Shown here: positions 17,709-26,120 of the stretch, piece by piece
Layout of the letters: every line of letters starts with the position of its first letter
Position numbering within the stretch: the stretch's first letter is position 1
DNA from: DATGEP01 sp035310125
GTDB taxonomy: Bacteria > Chloroflexota > Ktedonobacteria > Ktedonobacterales > JADMIN01
Direction of reading: 5' to 3'
DNA: 42,033 bases
Assembly (NCBI GenBank): GCA_035310125.1
Contig: DATGEP010000089.1
Span: 1 to 42,033 of the forward strand
Made by a program: the position numbers and the translations under genes
Notes under the pieces: model-generated
Seen by the model: only the letters and a program-made list of their open reading frames with translations
Database searches by the model: none
Told to the model about the DNA's origin: nothing

Positions 17709-19313
17709 TCATCTCTGCTGGTTATCAGTATACGGGTCAGGCCACGCCCCACTGGCGCCGTCCTGTCCCCTGATTCCGTACGAGTCAGCCTGGGGGAACG
17801 GGCTGTAGGCATTCTGATCTGGATACGTTCCTGTATCAGGAGCTTCACTCGTCCATGGGTTGGGCGGGGGCGCTGGTGAGCGGAGCCACGGCGGCAACTG
17901 TGCCTCCGCGTCTGCTTGCGATGCGTCGAATGGAGCGGCTTCAGGGTTGCGAGGCGCCCCAAACGCAGCGGCTGACCCCGGTGCAGGCGCCTGCGGAGCC
18001 TGCAATTGTGGCGCGCGCCACGACGGCGGCAGGTCACCGGTTCCATATCCTCCGGCTCCTTCGCCGGCGGATCGCTGCCCAGGCCCAAAGCCTGGAAGAC
18101 TTGGCGGCATCGGTGACCGTGAACCTGCCTGTCCACCGAATGGTTGGCCGGGCAAGGCGTCTCGCGTACTTCCGCCGCCGTACGACATGCCCTGACCGAG
18201 CTGTCTCAGAAGCTGCTGGTCGCCCGCCGCGAGCCGCGCGATCAGGTTTTGCAACAAGGCAAGGACAGCGTCGGCAGGCGTGCCTGAAGGAGCAGGCCAC
18301 ACGGGAATGCGCCCTTCCAGTAACATCTGAAGCGCTTCGGCCAGGCGCATGGTTTCTTGCTGCGTCCGTTGGTACGCAAAGTCGGCTTGGCCCAGGCGCG
18401 CCAGACGATTCATCAGATTATTTAGACTTGCGCCGATCTGCCAGAGGAGCGGGTTACTGAGCTGTGACACCCGCGCGTTGAAATTACCATTGGCCAGCTG
18501 CACATGCACGGCCAGGAGCTCGCGTACCTCCGCCTCCAGAACACGCTGTCGCTCAAGCTCACGCTCTTCGAGCAACGCGAGATCCTCCGCTCGATCAGCG
18601 CGGCGGCCCTCACCAAGCAGCGTGCGTGCCAGGATGTATAAGGCGAATGCAATACCGATATTGAGGACGATTGGGCGCCCGATCTCAAAGAAGTAGCCGT
18701 CAGCAGTCAACTGTTGCGCCAGAGCTGGTGTGTAGCCTTGCAACACCAAGAAATCAACTGCGATGAGGACGCAGTTTACAACGGTGGCGGCGAGAAGACC
18801 CCAGGTTGGCATGAGTATCGCCACCACGCCCAGGATCAGCGCCATCAGATAATAGGAGCCGAGATAATCAGTATCCAACTTGCCATCTGGAGCGGAGAGC
18901 ACCGCACCGAAGATGGCTGCGTCAATTACCAGCGCCACCAGCGCCCCGGAGAGCTCGACCTGATCGTATCGGTTAAGCACACAGCCTAGCGACAAACCGA
19001 CAAGCGCCACGAGCAGCGCATAAAATGTCGGCATATCGCTGGTAGTCAGGCGCTCCACTATAAGCAGTGTCAGGGTTATCACGATCAGACCGAGAAAGAT
19101 GCCCGATCCGACTCGACTGCGGCGCGCACGAATGCGCTCATCGAAGGTATTCGCAGGGATCCGCACGTTGCTTGTGTGACTGAGCCACCCGTTCCAGATA
19201 GAGCCGAGGAGAGACACGTTGGCCGCGCTCGTTCCCACGATAGGGCCCTGCGAGCCGGCTCGCATCTCGACTGGAGACCGCGGTGGTCGTCCCTTTATGT
19301 TCGTTTGTTTCAT
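17709..19313 (-). CDS. Six-helix membrane protein with HAMP-like region and Pro-rich tail
   Basis: The 534-residue protein is not recognised as a named family. Residues 1-68 are cytoplasmic and basic. Six hydrophobic helices follow (about 69-88, 95-113, 121-140, 153-170, 172-192, 213-230). A charged coiled coil (about 238-270) leads into a segment resembling HAMP/signalling helices (LANGNFNARVSQLSNPLLW...). The last 150 residues are Pro/Gly/Ala/Gln-rich and probably disordered. The layout resembles the sensor half of a membrane signalling protein, but no kinase, cyclase or GGDEF domain is present. The first ATG has a weak ribosome binding site and a later ATG at residue 17 is possible. Confidence 0.75.
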   Translation of the reverse strand: MKQTNIKGRPPRSPVEMRAGSQGPIVGTSAANVSLLGSIWNGWLSHTSNVRIPANTFDERIRARRSRVGSGIFLGLIVITLTLLIVERLTTSDMPTFYALLVALVGLSLGCVLNRYDQVELSGALVALVIDAAIFGAVLSAPDGKLDTDYLGSYYLMALILGVVAILMPTWGLLAATVVNCVLIAVDFLVLQGYTPALAQQLTADGYFFEIGRPIVLNIGIAFALYILARTLLGEGRRADRAEDLALLEERELERQRVLEAEVRELLAVHVQLANGNFNARVSQLSNPLLWQIGASLNNLMNRLARLGQADFAYQRTQQETMRLAEALQMLLEGRIPVWPAPSGTPADAVLALLQNLIARLAAGDQQLLRQLGQGMSYGGGSTRDALPGQPFGGQAGSRSPMPPSLPGFGPGQRSAGEGAGGYGTGDLPPSWRAPQLQAPQAPAPGSAAAFGAPRNPEAAPFDASQADAEAQLPPWLRSPAPPPNPWTSEAPDTGTYPDQNAYSPFPQADSYGIRGQDGASGAWPDPYTDNQQR

Positions 19314-19859
19314 AGACGGTGCATCGAGTCAGCGCACATCATGGAACTCGATATTGAGACCCGCGCGATCTGTTTGCCCGCAAGACTGCCACGCCCGCAA
19401 ATGGCGGCATGTAGCCCGCTCAACGATTCCCGTAGGCCCTCACCCAATAGCTCAACGGTGCGCGACCCGACCCCTCCTGACGTAGTGCATCGTCTCTAGC
19501 CATTCGACAACTGGCTCTGGCGAGACTCGAAGCTCTCGATTTGTCTGATTGTCCGCTCGGATCAAGCGCACACGACACGCTTCACACGCTCGCCTACACG
19601 TCGCGCGGAGCAAGCCACAGCGCCTTCCTGACACGCTGCCGCGCGATAATCGCGATAGTGCAGAGTGCGCGGCTGTCAGGTGAATAGATCACAAGAATAG
19701 TAGTCAGGCGCCGGTACGCGTTCAACGAATGCGTGACAACTGGCCCTGAGCGTCTATTATAGTGGGTTTGGGGCGTGGTGCATAGCGTGTTCAGGACCAG
19801 TTTGACCAGACGCGGGAAATCTCCCAGTAGCGCTCCTCTGTCGTGTTGCCGCAAGGCCG
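19314..19859. other. Intergenic region with a consensus -10 element
   Basis: This 546-base spacer separates two minus-strand genes. A perfect minus-strand TATAAT (19756-19761) could start a transcript with a leader of about 440 bases towards the gene starting at 19313, but no good -35 accompanies it. Short minus-strand frames (19594-19854 and 19452-19634) lack clear ribosome binding sites, and I could not support them as genes. No T-tract hairpin follows the 19860 stop. Confidence 0.4.
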
Positions 19860-21704
19860 CTACTTCACTCTGTCGTCCGCCGCGGCCACACTCGACGCGG
19901 GCGCGCCATCGCGTTGCTGGCGCAGGAAGACACCGACCGCTTTCGCCAGACCGCGATCGGATTTGCTCATGAGCAGCGACAATACATCATGCACAGATCC
20001 CGCCACAATAACGCCACTCTCATCGAGGCGAGAGTAAGGCATTACGACGTCTCCATCGTCCGAATCGTGACCATCGTGTGGAGTCGTCGCGGCCTCGGAT
20101 GGCTGTGAGATCGCCGGCGCCGGCACGTTGGGTGGCGCCTCAGTTATCTCGAACCCTCTCTCGGCCTGCCGGTCGCGCAGCCGCGACTCGGGCGATAGCG
20201 GTGGATAGGTGTAGACGACGTCCATTCCAATGCCACGCAAGAGCGCATATGCGTTCACACTGGGTATGGTTGCCGTTACGGCCAGCCGCACGTCCTGATC
20301 GAGAGCGAATTGGCACATGCGAGCGAACAGCGCACGCGGAAGGCTGAATGAACGCACCTGCTTGACTGATCCAATATATGCCTGATGGTAGATGGGAGCG
20401 GACTCCGGGTTGGCAACACCGAGTCGCGCAAGGCGATCAAGCAATCGCTGGATGAACAACTGCCGCTCATCTTCCCCTTGTCGGGGGAGAAGGATCTCGG
20501 CTATCCGCCGGGCGGTCGTGATGTATCCCCAGATAAACGCCTCAACCTCCCGCGACTGGCCGATGCATACGTAGAGCCGGCTACGGTCGCTATCCGCCAG
20601 ATCGCGCCGTACCTCGGCCAGCACATGCTCTGGCGGATGCATCACTTCCAGCGAACGCTCCGCGCCGCACACACATTGATCCGCTGGATCGAGCTCCTCA
20701 TATTCCCGGCGGCTATATTGGCGCGGACAAACGGAGCACCACATCCACTCGCCCCACTCGTCGCCGCCGAACACCTCCCGATAGGAAGCCACTACTGCCT
20801 GGCGCAACCCGTGGCGCGTATCCAGATCGGAGCGCCTCACCCGCACAAGCGTGCCCGGGAGGCGGCCAAAGTCACCTGGACGGTGTTGCCAGCGCAAGAT
20901 GCGCCAGCTCCAGTCGGTTTCGATACGTCGCGTGTCCGCTGCCAGGAGGAACCCCGCAGTGTGGAGCTCAGCTTCAAGAGCGCGCTGATCAATCCATGAG
21001 GAAGGCTCGCCAATAATGAGGAACCCCTCCGGTACGAGAAGATTCTTCAGCCAGTGGAGCGCGGCAAGCCAGTCGTCGGGCGAAAACATGCGAGACAGCT
21101 GCTGGATGACGATCACCTGGAAGCGCTGATCCTGAGGTATCTCCGGGAAGCGCTGCTCATGTACGGCCGACAGCCAGTCATTGACCACAGCCCGATCGAA
21201 GCCCGCGGCGATATTCCGGCGCGCGGTCATTGGCTGTTCATGGGGCGCCACTGTCTGATCAGCCAGCGCTTCCAGGCTCGTTATCTGACCCCGTGCTGGC
21301 CGGTGTCCGAGTGGACCAGTGTGAGATATCGGGGACAGCAGCGCCACGCGCTGACCCTGGAAACCGCCTTCACGCAGCAGACGCCCCGCGGTCTCCGCGA
21401 ATGGCTCGACCAACAGTACACGTCCACTCATGGTCGCCTGGAGCAGGTCGAGTGTTTGCAGACACTCCCGCGCGACGGCATCCGCCAGCGTTGGCGCATC
21501 ACAGACAACCGCCACCTGCTCAGGCGCGATGTCGGGCACTTCCGAGGGTTCGTACGACGACGATGCGGGTCCAGGTACATCGAAAAGGTCGGATGGTGCG
21601 CCAGCCGTCTGGGCACCTCCTGGTTCGACTTGATCCATCACATACCGCGCAGAGGATGTATTGGTATCCGCAACATCTTCAGCTCGGCGTTCCTGTTGCT
21701 GCAT
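19860..21704 (-). CDS. Methyltransferase-like / zinc-knuckle / GNAT fusion protein
   Basis: The 614-residue protein has three regions. Residues about 62-290 resemble a class I SAM-dependent methyltransferase fold: RVLLVEP at 95-101, then FQVIVIQQLSRMFSP..., KNLLVPEGFLIIGEP and a following helix. The usual GxGxG loop is missing, so SAM binding is uncertain. Residues about 305-505 look like a GNAT acyltransferase (ASYREVFGGDEWGEW; IGQSREVEAFIWGYI) into which a Cys4 knuckle is inserted (Cys323, 326, 344, 346). The last 100 residues are acidic and disordered. AAAGG lies 8 bases before the start. A strong promoter at 22244-22272 may drive it through a long leader. The function is unknown. Confidence 0.7.
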   Translation of the reverse strand: MQQQERRAEDVADTNTSSARYVMDQVEPGGAQTAGAPSDLFDVPGPASSSYEPSEVPDIAPEQVAVVCDAPTLADAVARECLQTLDLLQATMSGRVLLVEPFAETAGRLLREGGFQGQRVALLSPISHTGPLGHRPARGQITSLEALADQTVAPHEQPMTARRNIAAGFDRAVVNDWLSAVHEQRFPEIPQDQRFQVIVIQQLSRMFSPDDWLAALHWLKNLLVPEGFLIIGEPSSWIDQRALEAELHTAGFLLAADTRRIETDWSWRILRWQHRPGDFGRLPGTLVRVRRSDLDTRHGLRQAVVASYREVFGGDEWGEWMWCSVCPRQYSRREYEELDPADQCVCGAERSLEVMHPPEHVLAEVRRDLADSDRSRLYVCIGQSREVEAFIWGYITTARRIAEILLPRQGEDERQLFIQRLLDRLARLGVANPESAPIYHQAYIGSVKQVRSFSLPRALFARMCQFALDQDVRLAVTATIPSVNAYALLRGIGMDVVYTYPPLSPESRLRDRQAERGFEITEAPPNVPAPAISQPSEAATTPHDGHDSDDGDVVMPYSRLDESGVIVAGSVHDVLSLLMSKSDRGLAKAVGVFLRQQRDGAPASSVAAADDRVK

Positions 21705-22017
21705 ATGACGAGCCTTTCACTGATAGTCAAGCGCCCGGCATGGTTCTCGTAGCCATAGGCCGTGTGAGCACACTGATAGAAGGTAATCGGCGAGACACTG
21801 CACAATGGATATTCTGAGAAGACGGCACCCCTAGCAATCAGTCCCGGCTGGTTTGAGGGAGGTAGGCACGGCATTGGTGTCTTCCAGCGGGTAGGAAAGT
21901 CCGCTCCACCCCTCCAACCATACTGAGCCAACCGTTCGCCAGCTATGATTCGGTTTACTTCATGCGAGACACGCTCAATCCCAACACATCGCTGTGTATA
22001 GTCTTGAGGAGCTCCAC

Positions 22018-22217
22018 TCATCGGTCCGCATGTGTGGCGTCATACCTGATCATCTGGATAGTGTAGACATAGGCGGCGGCTCGCAGGTTACGCGGATGAA
22101 TGCTTTGGCGCGCAGTCACCAGAACCATCGCCGCCGGGTCGCGTCCATCCGCCAGATCGAACGCGTGCGCAGATCGCCTATCGCAAGGAGCCCTTCCTCA
22201 TCACTGCCTGATTCCAT
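22018..22217 (-). pseudogene. Possible frameshifted small gene
   Basis: From an ATG at 22217 one frame reads MESGSDEEGLLAIGDLRT and is then overtaken by another that reads FDLADGRDPAAMVLVTARQ and IHPRNLRAAAYVYTIQMIR before a stop at 22018-22020. Joined by a single frameshift, the two halves give a plausible protein of about 65 residues with codon use like that of real genes nearby. No family is recognised. The following ATG overlaps this stop (ATGA). It may be a decayed gene, a leader peptide region or chance. Confidence 0.3.
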
Positions 22218-22241
22218 CAATGCCACTTTCCTCAGGCAGTG
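22202..22241. repeat. 10-bp perfect dyad beside the 22.25 kb promoter
   Basis: CACTGCCTGA (22202-22211) and TCAGGCAGTG (22232-22241) are perfect inverted copies with a 20-base interval. On the minus strand the first arm covers the predicted transcription start, so only part of a hairpin would be transcribed. A repressor-type operator is a plausible reading. Confidence 0.55.
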
Positions 22242-22243
22242 CC

Positions 22244-22272
22244 ATCATAGTCATCTCGCCCTTGCTTGTCAA
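22244..22272 (-). promoter_or_regulatory. Strong leftward sigma70-type promoter
   Basis: On the minus strand TTGACA (22267-22272) and TATGAT (22244-22249) are 17 bases apart. Transcription would begin near 22237 and run towards the methyltransferase-like/GNAT gene at 21704, giving a leader of about 530 bases. It is among the best promoter matches in the window, although no intact gene starts close by. Confidence 0.65.
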
Positions 22273-22687
22273 CATATGTCTCATGCCAAATGGACTATAT
22301 GCCTAATACACAAAGCTGGCGTATGTCCACAGCATGTGGACGGAGATCATTCGCATGAAAGAAGTAGGAGCCCTTCGAGATCGCGCCGCTACGCATCAGA
22401 ATCCGCCGCCCAGGTCTGAGGGCTGACCGTTGTTCTACTCATGCGCGCACTTGCTTCCTCGATACGCGGTGTGCCAGGTGTGACATCGGCGTTGCATCGG
22501 CGTTTCGCGTGGAGGGGCGACGGCGCACCATCTCGTCGCGGGCAGGAACGAGCGCGGGGGGCTTGCTCCGTCCGAGTTTCTAGAACTCCGAAGCGTCCTT
22601 CGGCTGCCCACATTCTCGACATCGCGCGAAGAGGCCGTTACTGCTCTGAATAGCGAGCTATCTGCGGGAGGTGTACTCGTACCCATG

Positions 22688-22725
22688 AAAAAAGCGGAAA
22701 GCCATCTGTCTCGATGACTTTCCGC
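22688..22725 (-). terminator. Rho-independent terminator of tRNA-Ala
   Basis: On the minus strand GCGGAAAGTCATC pairs with GATGGCTTTCCGC (13 bp with one G-U, 6-base loop) at 22694-22725 and is followed by six U residues (22688-22693). It lies 22 bases past the tRNA 3' end. Confidence 0.9.
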
Positions 22726-22747
22726 TCTGTTCCAAAACGCGATTGGG

Positions 22748-22820
22748 TGGAGATGATGGGACTCGAACCCACGACCCCCACATTGCGAACGTGGTGCTCT
22801 CCCAACTGAGCTACATCCCC
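22748..22820 (-). tRNA. tRNA-Ala, anticodon CGC
   Basis: The 73-base minus-strand sequence folds as a full cloverleaf: acceptor GGGGATG with CATCTCC, the D-arm segment AGCTCAGTTGGGAGAGC, anticodon loop TTCGCAA giving CGC (reads GCG codons), and T-loop GTTCGAGTC. The acceptor contains the G3-U70 wobble pair that is the main identity element for alanyl-tRNA synthetase, which confirms alanine. The discriminator is A73, and the next bases are CCC, so the 3' CCA is not encoded. A promoter lies upstream and a terminator downstream, so the gene is a single-tRNA transcription unit. Confidence 0.97.
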
Positions 22821-22831
22821 AAGCAGGAGTG

Positions 22832-22861
22832 AGTATAGCACGTGCGGGTGAGCGTTGGCAA
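22832..22861 (-). promoter_or_regulatory. Promoter of tRNA-Ala
   Basis: On the minus strand TTGCCA (22856-22861) and TATACT (22832-22837) are 18 bases apart. A TGC just before the -10 gives the extended -10 form. The -10 ends 11 bases before the tRNA 5' end. Confidence 0.65.
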
Positions 22862-23054
22862 GGGCGAGCCGCAGCTTGCCCCATTCAGGATTCCATCAAA
22901 CGCCGAGAGTTGCGGGCAGGGGAGGCGGGCGTCCGGCAGGGTCCCGCCGAAACGCAGCGTGCTCGAAAGAGAAGGCGGGATGGGACGCCCCTGCGAAGCT
23001 GCGCCGGCGTGGGGTGACCCTCAGTTTGTGATGGAACACTGGGGCCGTTCGGGA

Positions 23055-23084
23055 TTGCTGAATGGGAAGCACACATGGTACGCT
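23055..23084 (+). promoter_or_regulatory. Candidate aspS promoter
   Basis: TTGCTG (23055-23060) and TACGCT (23079-23084) are 18 bases apart, with TGG before the -10 (extended -10 type). The predicted leader to the GTG at 23155 is about 65 bases. The match is moderate. Confidence 0.4.
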
Positions 23085-23154
23085 GATAGGCGTTGCTTGA
23101 AGCTGCCCGATATGGCCTCGACACATCATTATCATATACAGGAGTAGAAATAGC

Positions 23155-25017
23155 GTGGCTGGACGTACACCTCGCCCTGAATCTGGCTCGCCCACACCGG
23201 CATCCACATTCACGTCACCCCGCGCCACGGCACTGCGCACCGCTACCTGCGGTGAGCTGACCGCCGCCAATGCCGGCCAGCGCGTCGTCCTCACTGGATG
23301 GGTGGCTCACCGCCGCGACTACGGCAAGCTTATTTTCGTGGACCTCCGCGACCGCTATGGTCTGACGCAGATCGTCTTCGACCCAGAGCGCACGACGGAA
23401 TCCGCCGCCGCGCATGCCGTCGCCGCCGATGTACGGTTGGAGTATGTGCTGCGCGTCGAAGGGATTGTGACACGCCGGCTACCTGGCAAAGAGAACCCCA
23501 CGCTTGCTACTGGCGAGATCGAAGTGGAGACGCACGCCGTCCAGGTGCTCAACGCCGCGAAGCCGACGCCATTCCCCATCGCCGATCACGTCTCAGCGGA
23601 CGAGTCGCTGCGTCTGCGCTATCGCTACCTCGATCTGCGCCGCGATACCATGCGCAGCGCCGTCGAGCTGCGCCACCGCGCCGTCAAGCTCATTCGCGAC
23701 TACATGGACGAGCGCGATTTCCTTGAAGTGGAAACGCCGATCCTTACCAAGAGCACCCCTGAAGGCGCCCGCGATTACCTCGTGCCCAGCCGCCTCTATC
23801 CTGGCGAGTTCTACGCGCTACCCCAGGCCCCGCAGCAGTTCAAGCAGCTCCTTATGGTCGCGGGAATTGACCGTTACTTCCAGATTGCCCGCTGTTTCCG
23901 CGATGAGGATCTGCGCGCCGACCGCCAGCCCGAATTTACCCAGCTCGACGTAGAGATGTCATTCGTCGCTGAAGCCGACGTGATGAGGCTGATCGAAGCT
24001 CTACTCATCGAGATGATCCACAAGACGACCAGCAAGCATATCAAACAGACTCCATTCCCACACTTGACCTATACGGATTGCATTGAGCGGTTCGGTACCG
24101 ATCACCCCGATCTCCGCTTCGAGCTGCCGCTCACAGAGCTGGGCGAGCTGGGCCGGCTCGGCTCATTCCGCGCGTTCTCCGAGGCGCTGGATAAGGGCGG
24201 CATGGTGAAGGGTCTGCGTGTGCCAGGTATGGCCTCAGCTACTCGCAAAGAGCTGGACGAGCTGGCCGAATTCGCCCGCACGCTCGGCGCGAAGGGACTC
24301 GTCACGCTCGCCCTCCAGACGGAAGGCCCGAAGTCACCGCTCACCAAAGCGATGAGTGCGGACGAGCTGGGGCTGATCGTTGCCAGGATGGGCGCCGAGA
24401 CTGGCGACCTTCTGCTCTTCGTCGCCGACGATGCCAAAGTCTGCAACGATGTGCTCTTCCGCCTGCGCAACCGCATGGGCGAGCGGCTGGGGCTGATTGA
24501 CCCTGATGAGATGGCTCTTTGCTGGGTCATAGACTTCCCATTGCTCGAAGTCATCGAGGAGAACGGCAAGCAGCGCTTTCATGCCACACACAACCCGTTC
24601 TCCGGCATGCAACCTGGCCAGGAGCCGCTGCTAGATACCGATCCGCTACGTGTGACGGCGCGGCAGTACGACATCATCTGCAACGGGTATGAGATTGGTG
24701 GCGGTAGCATCCGTATCAACAGCGCCGAGCTCCAGCGCAAGGTTTTTACCTTGCTCGGCCTCAACGATGAAGAGATAACCGAACAGTTCGGCCACATGCT
24801 GGAAGCCTTCGAGTACGGTGCGCCGCCCCACGGCGGCATCGCACTCGGCATAGACCGGCTGGTGATGTTGCTGGCGGGCGGCGATACCATTCGCGACGTG
24901 ACGGCCTTCCCAAAGATGCAGAACGGACAGGATGTGCTCATGCACGCCCCGTCACCCGTTACGGAGGAGCAGCTTCGCGATCTGCATCTGCGCGTCCGCG
25001 AGCCGAAGCGGCCCTGA
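23155..25017 (+). CDS. aspS: Aspartyl-tRNA synthetase
   Basis: This class IIb synthetase attaches aspartate to tRNA-Asp. It starts with an OB-fold anticodon-binding domain (GWVAHRRDYGKLIFVDLRDR). The class II motifs follow: motif 1 (DFLEVETPILTKSTPEGARD), motif 2 (CFRDEDLRADRQPEFTQLD) and motif 3 (GIALGIDRLVMLLAGGDTIR). The bacterial GAD insertion lies between motifs 2 and 3, and the length of 620 fits the bacterial type. The start is GTG with GGAG 10 bases upstream. About 25 Pro/Ser/Thr-rich residues precede the conserved N-terminus. I cannot tell whether it is discriminating or non-discriminating; the OB-fold position I would inspect is the Tyr in RRDYGK. It is divergent from tRNA-Ala. Confidence 0.97.
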   Translation: MAGRTPRPESGSPTPASTFTSPRATALRTATCGELTAANAGQRVVLTGWVAHRRDYGKLIFVDLRDRYGLTQIVFDPERTTESAAAHAVAADVRLEYVLRVEGIVTRRLPGKENPTLATGEIEVETHAVQVLNAAKPTPFPIADHVSADESLRLRYRYLDLRRDTMRSAVELRHRAVKLIRDYMDERDFLEVETPILTKSTPEGARDYLVPSRLYPGEFYALPQAPQQFKQLLMVAGIDRYFQIARCFRDEDLRADRQPEFTQLDVEMSFVAEADVMRLIEALLIEMIHKTTSKHIKQTPFPHLTYTDCIERFGTDHPDLRFELPLTELGELGRLGSFRAFSEALDKGGMVKGLRVPGMASATRKELDELAEFARTLGAKGLVTLALQTEGPKSPLTKAMSADELGLIVARMGAETGDLLLFVADDAKVCNDVLFRLRNRMGERLGLIDPDEMALCWVIDFPLLEVIEENGKQRFHATHNPFSGMQPGQEPLLDTDPLRVTARQYDIICNGYEIGGGSIRINSAELQRKVFTLLGLNDEEITEQFGHMLEAFEYGAPPHGGIALGIDRLVMLLAGGDTIRDVTAFPKMQNGQDVLMHAPSPVTEEQLRDLHLRVREPKRP

Positions 25018-25097
25018 TCCATGCCCGGCGAAGAAACAGTGGCATCGCGGGCTGAGGACAAAGCGGCGGGATAGCGCGAGGGACGGCCTATGCTTCT

Positions 25098-26120
25098 CTA
25101 GACCGCCGCACAGTCCAATCCAGACGGGGCACTCCCCGCGCACGGCGTGACCTGCGCTCCGGGCTCGCGCCACTCCTTCACGAATCCGCGCAGCGAATGG
25201 CCAATCATCCAATAGGCCAAGCGCGTCCCGGTCGGGTACTGGAAGAATATCGTATGAAAGAATGCGTTTGCCAGCACCCGTCCCACGTTCCACCACCAGA
25301 AGCGCCACGCCGCTCCATGCCGTCCATCGCGAACGAGCCGCGCCGTCAGCGCCCCGTTGCCTAGCGCGTCGCGTCGCCACAGATCCCAGGCATCGGCAAT
25401 GGGGCGAAAGCCCAGGTGCGTCACCACAATCTCCGGCTCGACCAGCACGCCACAGCCAGCGCACAGCGCACGGTAATGCAGCTCATAATCTTCGCCGCTC
25501 CATCGCTCGCCGCCGGAGCCGAAGCGCGGGTCAAATGCGCCGATCCGCTCTATCAGCTCACGCCGTAGCGCCATGTGCGCGCCGATGCCTTCCAGCCGAG
25601 CCGCGTGCCCTACGAGGCCGTATTCGATCCGCCGCTCCGTGAGCATCTCCACGGGAACGACCTGCTTCCGATAGTTATGTGGCGGAGCGCCCACCGTCCC
25701 GAAGATCAGCATCGCCTCCGGAAATTGTGCGCACGCCGCGAGCAACCTCGCGATCCATGTCGGCGTTACCAGGCAGTCGTCGTCGGTAATGGCGATCAGA
25801 TCGGCCCGCGCTTGCGCCAACCCGACGTTCCGTCCATGTGAGATGCCGCGCCCGTCATCGGCGATGTAGCGGATCCGGGAATCGCCGCTGAAGCGTGTCT
25901 GCAGCAGAGCTTTTGACTGCGAGGTGTCGCTCTGATCTACCACGAGTACCTCGATGGTGCGCACCGTATTCGCCAGCACGCTGCGCACTGCCTCGACGAG
26001 CTGGAGCGGCCGGTCGCGCGTCGTGATGAGGACGGATACGATTGGCGTGTCCGCGGACACGAGCTCCGCTGTCGCATGCGTGGTGTCCTCACCATCATGT
26101 GGATGTGAGTACGGCCCCAT
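25098..26120 (-). CDS. Family 2 glycosyltransferase
   Basis: This GT-A fold enzyme transfers a sugar from an NDP-sugar to an unknown acceptor. The N-terminal half shows the family pattern: VSVLITTRDRPLQLVEAVRS, EVLVVDQSDTS, GRGISHGRNVGLAQA, and the metal-binding Asp triad in LIAITDDDCLVTPTW (about 113-115). A later EDYELHYRALCAG resembles the ED(D/E)xEL catalytic region. The C-terminus has aromatic, weakly hydrophobic stretches (WWNVGRVLANAFFHTIFF) that may lie on the membrane. The start at 26120 has GGGGAG with 7-base spacing; the frame is open to 26153. The start overlaps the end of the acyltransferase gene, so the two are probably co-translated. Confidence 0.88.
   Translation of the reverse strand: MGPYSHPHDGEDTTHATAELVSADTPIVSVLITTRDRPLQLVEAVRSVLANTVRTIEVLVVDQSDTSQSKALLQTRFSGDSRIRYIADDGRGISHGRNVGLAQARADLIAITDDDCLVTPTWIARLLAACAQFPEAMLIFGTVGAPPHNYRKQVVPVEMLTERRIEYGLVGHAARLEGIGAHMALRRELIERIGAFDPRFGSGGERWSGEDYELHYRALCAGCGVLVEPEIVVTHLGFRPIADAWDLWRRDALGNGALTARLVRDGRHGAAWRFWWWNVGRVLANAFFHTIFFQYPTGTRLAYWMIGHSLRGFVKEWREPGAQVTPCAGSAPSGLDCAAV

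Larger units (their letters stand above)
21705..22690. other. Long, mostly non-coding kilobase
   Basis: This region holds a strong leftward promoter (22244-22272), a 10-bp dyad (22202-22241), a possible decayed short gene (22018-22217), and a frame at 21638-22021 whose ATG overlaps the stop of the decayed frame (ATGA). The latter overlaps the 5' end of the 21704 gene and resembles no family. A second small dyad, GTCCAC (22325-22330) with GTGGAC (22336-22341), lies further upstream. Between 22342 and 22690 I see nothing beyond the tRNA terminator flank. Confidence 0.45.

Noticed and set aside
17669..18136. Minus-strand frame of 155 codons overlapping the six-helix membrane protein gene
   Set aside because: Out-of-frame shadow of the Pro/Gly-rich tail.
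19594..19854. Minus-strand frame of 86 codons just after the GNAT fusion gene
   Set aside because: The first 30 residues look protein-like (GALLGDFPRLVKLVLNTL), but there is no ribosome binding site, the start would be TTG, and the remainder looks random. It could be a lost C-terminal extension of the upstream gene, which I could not support.
22389..22884. Minus-strand frames spanning the tRNA-Ala locus
   Set aside because: They read through a clear tRNA and terminator and have no family features.
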